From CAZMRW01 sp964568805 (GTDB taxonomy: Bacteria > Pseudomonadota > Gammaproteobacteria > Methylococcales > Methylomonadaceae): a DNA stretch of 8,724 nucleotides. The notes under the pieces are model-generated. The model was not told the DNA's origin. It was given only the letters and a program-made list of their open reading frames with translations, and ran no database searches. This document shows, piece by piece, positions 7,323 through 8,724 of the stretch. Position 1 is the stretch's first letter. Every line of letters begins with the position of its first letter. The DNA lies in assembly GCA_964568805.1 (NCBI GenBank), contig CAZMRW010000121.1:1-8724 (forward strand), written 5' to 3'. Both the position numbers and the translations under genes were made by a program.

Positions 7323-8724
7323 TTTATGTTGCTGCTGTTCGAGATTATTCAGCGTGGAACGTAATTCAGCCAGTTTCTGTTTCTCCTTGTCTATAACCTC
7401 TTGAGGCGCTTTGCCGGCAAATGCCGGATTATTCAATTTGCCTTCTATTCTTGGCAATTCCTTTAGGCATCTTTGTATTTCCTTGTCCAGCCGTGTTAAT
7501 TCTGCCTCTTTATCGATAAGCCCTGCCATCGGAATCAGAATTTTCAGATCACCGACCAATGCGATCGCCGATTGCGGCGCCTGTTGTTCATCATCTAGCC
7601 AGTTGACTGATTCCAACCTTCCGAGCTTTTGCAAATAGACGAGATTAGCATTCAGACTATCCCGATCCTCTGCCGAGCCATTTTGCAACAGTATCGGCAA
7701 CGGTTTGCCCGGAGCGATATTCATTTCACCGCGAATACGGCGCACGCCCAATACAAAGTTCATCACCCAGTTGATTTCGGCAATGGCTTTAGCGTCTATT
7801 TGAGAAGTATCCGACACAGGATATGGTTGCAGCATGATGGTATCGGCATGCGCCGCGCCCGTTCCCGACAGGCTTGCGGCATACACACCATCCCTGGCGA
7901 TCGCCGCGCCCGTTCCCGACAGGCTTGCGGCATACACACCATCCCTGGCGATAATACCGGCCAGCGGCGCGACTCTCTGCCAGATTTCTTCGGTAATGAA
8001 CGGCATGATCGGATGCGCCAGGCGCAGTGCGGTTTCCAGTACCGTGACCAGGGTCCTGCGCGTGCCTCTTTGCAGTGCGGCATCGTCCGATTGCAGCGAA
8101 ATTTTCGCAAGCTCCAGATACCAGTCGCAAAATTCATTCCAGATAAATTCGTAAATCGCTTGCGCGGCCAAGTCGAAACGATAATGGTCGATGGCGTTGC
8201 CGGTAGCCTGGATAACCTGATTGAGCCTCGCGATGATCCAGCGGTCGACCTGGGTCAGTTGACAGGGTTCGCCAGACAGGCCATTATCCTGCCCTTCCGT
8301 ATTCATTAACACGAATCGTGCGGCATTCCAGAGCTTGTTGCAGAAATTGCGGTAACCTTCGGTGCGCGCCAGGTCGAAGCGGATGTCGCGCCCGGTCGAG
8401 GCGAGCGAAGCGAACGTAAAGCGCAAGGCGTCGGTCCCGAACGACGGAATGCCGTCAGGGAACTGCTTGCGCGTGGCCTGCTCGATTTTTTTCGCCAGAT
8501 GCGGCTGCATCATGCCCGATATGCGTTTAGCAACCAGACTTTCCAGGTCGATGCCGTCGATGATGTCGATCGGGTCCAGCACGTTGCCTTTCGACTTCGA
8601 CATTTTCTGTCCTTCGGCATCGCGCACCAGGCCGTGAATGTAAACTTCCCTGAAAGGCACCTCGCCCTGGAACTTCAGCCCCATCATGATCATCCGGGCG
8701 ACCCAGAAGAAAATGATGTCGAAG
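7302..8724 (-). CDS. valS: valine--tRNA ligase, C-terminal half (5' end outside window)
   Basis: This class Ia synthetase charges tRNA-Val in the cytoplasm. The window holds the last 473 codons, roughly the second half of a protein of about 950 residues. The frame is still open at the right edge (FDIIFFWVARMIMM). Visible parts are the KMSKS loop (8592-8606), the conserved TDALRFTFASLASTGRDI and EGYRNFCNKLWNA segments, and the anticodon-binding domain (FCDWYLELAK, HPIMPFITEEIWQRV). At the C-terminal end is the coiled-coil arm typical of ValS (AELTRLDKEIQRCLKEL to the stop). The HIGH motif and editing domain are outside. Oddity: between PLAGI and HADTIMLQPYP, which are contiguous in E. coli ValS apart from one substitution, there are 34 extra residues. 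These are two identical copies of IARDGVYAASLSGTGAA encoded by a 51-base tandem repeat. No frameshift is present, so the enzyme is expected to be functional. Confidence 0.97.
   Translation of the reverse strand, partial: FDIIFFWVARMIMMGLKFQGEVPFREVYIHGLVRDAEGQKMSKSKGNVLDPIDIIDGIDLESLVAKRISGMMQPHLAKKIEQATRKQFPDGIPSFGTDALRFTFASLASTGRDIRFDLARTEGYRNFCNKLWNAARFVLMNTEGQDNGLSGEPCQLTQVDRWIIARLNQVIQATGNAIDHYRFDLAAQAIYEFIWNEFCDWYLELAKISLQSDDAALQRGTRRTLVTVLETALRLAHPIMPFITEEIWQRVAPLAGIIARDGVYAASLSGTGAAIARDGVYAASLSGTGAAHADTIMLQPYPVSDTSQIDAKAIAEINWVMNFVLGVRRIRGEMNIAPGKPLPILLQNGSAEDRDSLNANLVYLQKLGRLESVNWLDDEQQAPQSAIALVGDLKILIPMAGLIDKEAELTRLDKEIQRCLKELPRIEGKLNNPAFAGKAPQEVIDKEKQKLAELRSTLNNLEQQQHKIRNLNS
7852..7880 (-). 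repeat. imperfect palindrome inside repeat copy at 7851-7901
   Basis: On the - strand GCCGC, a bulged AA, then GCCTGT can pair with ACGGGC and GCGGC around the 5-base loop CGGGA. That gives 11 pairs including one G-U. The G-U pairs only in the valS-sense RNA; the opposite strand would have an A-C mismatch. The bulged-stem layout recalls REP-type palindromes, but no known REP family is recognised. Confidence 0.65.
7903..7931 (-). repeat. imperfect palindrome inside repeat copy at 7902-7952
   Basis: This is the identical second copy of the bulged hairpin (arms GCCGC-AA-GCCTGT and ACGGGC-GCGGC, loop CGGGA on the - strand). The centres of the two hairpins are 51 bases apart, so the valS mRNA could carry two successive stem-loops. 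Confidence 0.65.

Larger units (their letters stand above)
7851..7952 (-). repeat. two perfect 51-base tandem copies inserted in frame in valS
   Basis: Copies occupy 7851-7901 and 7902-7952 with no mismatch. The flanking bases break the repeat on both sides, so there are exactly two units. In the valS frame each unit is exactly 17 codons, starting ATC GCC AGG and ending GCG GCG. The unit is about 69% G+C and lacks TAA, TAG and TGA on both strands. Compared with E. coli ValS (from memory), the whole 102 bases are an insertion. Confidence 0.97.

Noticed and set aside
7851..7952. CRISPR array
   Set aside because: Two directly adjacent copies with no spacer between them, inside a conserved coding frame; no cas genes nearby.
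7629..8309. 226-codon open frame on the + strand across valS
   Set aside because: It is antisense to a clearly conserved gene and is held open partly by the stop-free repeat; no family resemblance.

Overview
The window looks like chromosomal core DNA of a gammaproteobacterium. The reasons are the gene order pilB-pilC-pilD-coaE-zapD-yacG, which is characteristic of that class, and proteins that read closest (from memory) to Pseudomonas PilB/PilC/PilD and E. coli ZapD, YacG and ValS. The genus cannot be read from the window. A methanotroph of the Methylococcales is only a guess.

Layout from left to right. Positions 1-338 are AT-rich and hold no gene I can support. A membrane fatty-acid desaturase lies on the + strand (339-1421) and is closed by a strong Rho-independent terminator (1532-1565). 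Everything else is on the - strand. Reading 5'->3' on that strand, the end of valS (8724 to 7302, 5' end outside the window) is followed by a 93-base gap with a possible terminator and promoter. Then comes a compact operon: pilB, pilC, pilD, coaE, zapD, yacG (7208 to 1648). The genes in it are separated by 2 to about 80 bases or overlap: pilB/pilC are 2 bases apart, coaE/zapD overlap by 23 bases, and zapD/yacG share one base in TAATG.

How the genes work together. PilB (assembly ATPase), PilC (inner-membrane platform) and PilD (prepilin peptidase/methylase) are the core machine that processes and polymerises type IV pilins. No pilin gene is in the window. CoaE makes coenzyme A, ZapD bundles FtsZ at the division ring, and YacG is a small zinc protein that inhibits DNA gyrase. 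These three are housekeeping genes carried on the pil transcript. The desaturase introduces double bonds into membrane acyl chains and is independently transcribed.

The unusual feature is inside valS. Two perfect 51-base tandem copies (7851-7952) add exactly 34 residues to the anticodon-binding domain at a point where E. coli ValS has none. Each copy is GC-rich, contains no stop trinucleotide on either strand (so it is open in all six frames), and can fold into an 11-pair hairpin with a two-base bulge. This resembles a palindromic micro-element able to live inside a coding gene, analogous in concept to the Rickettsia palindromic elements. It is the best candidate here for something undescribed.
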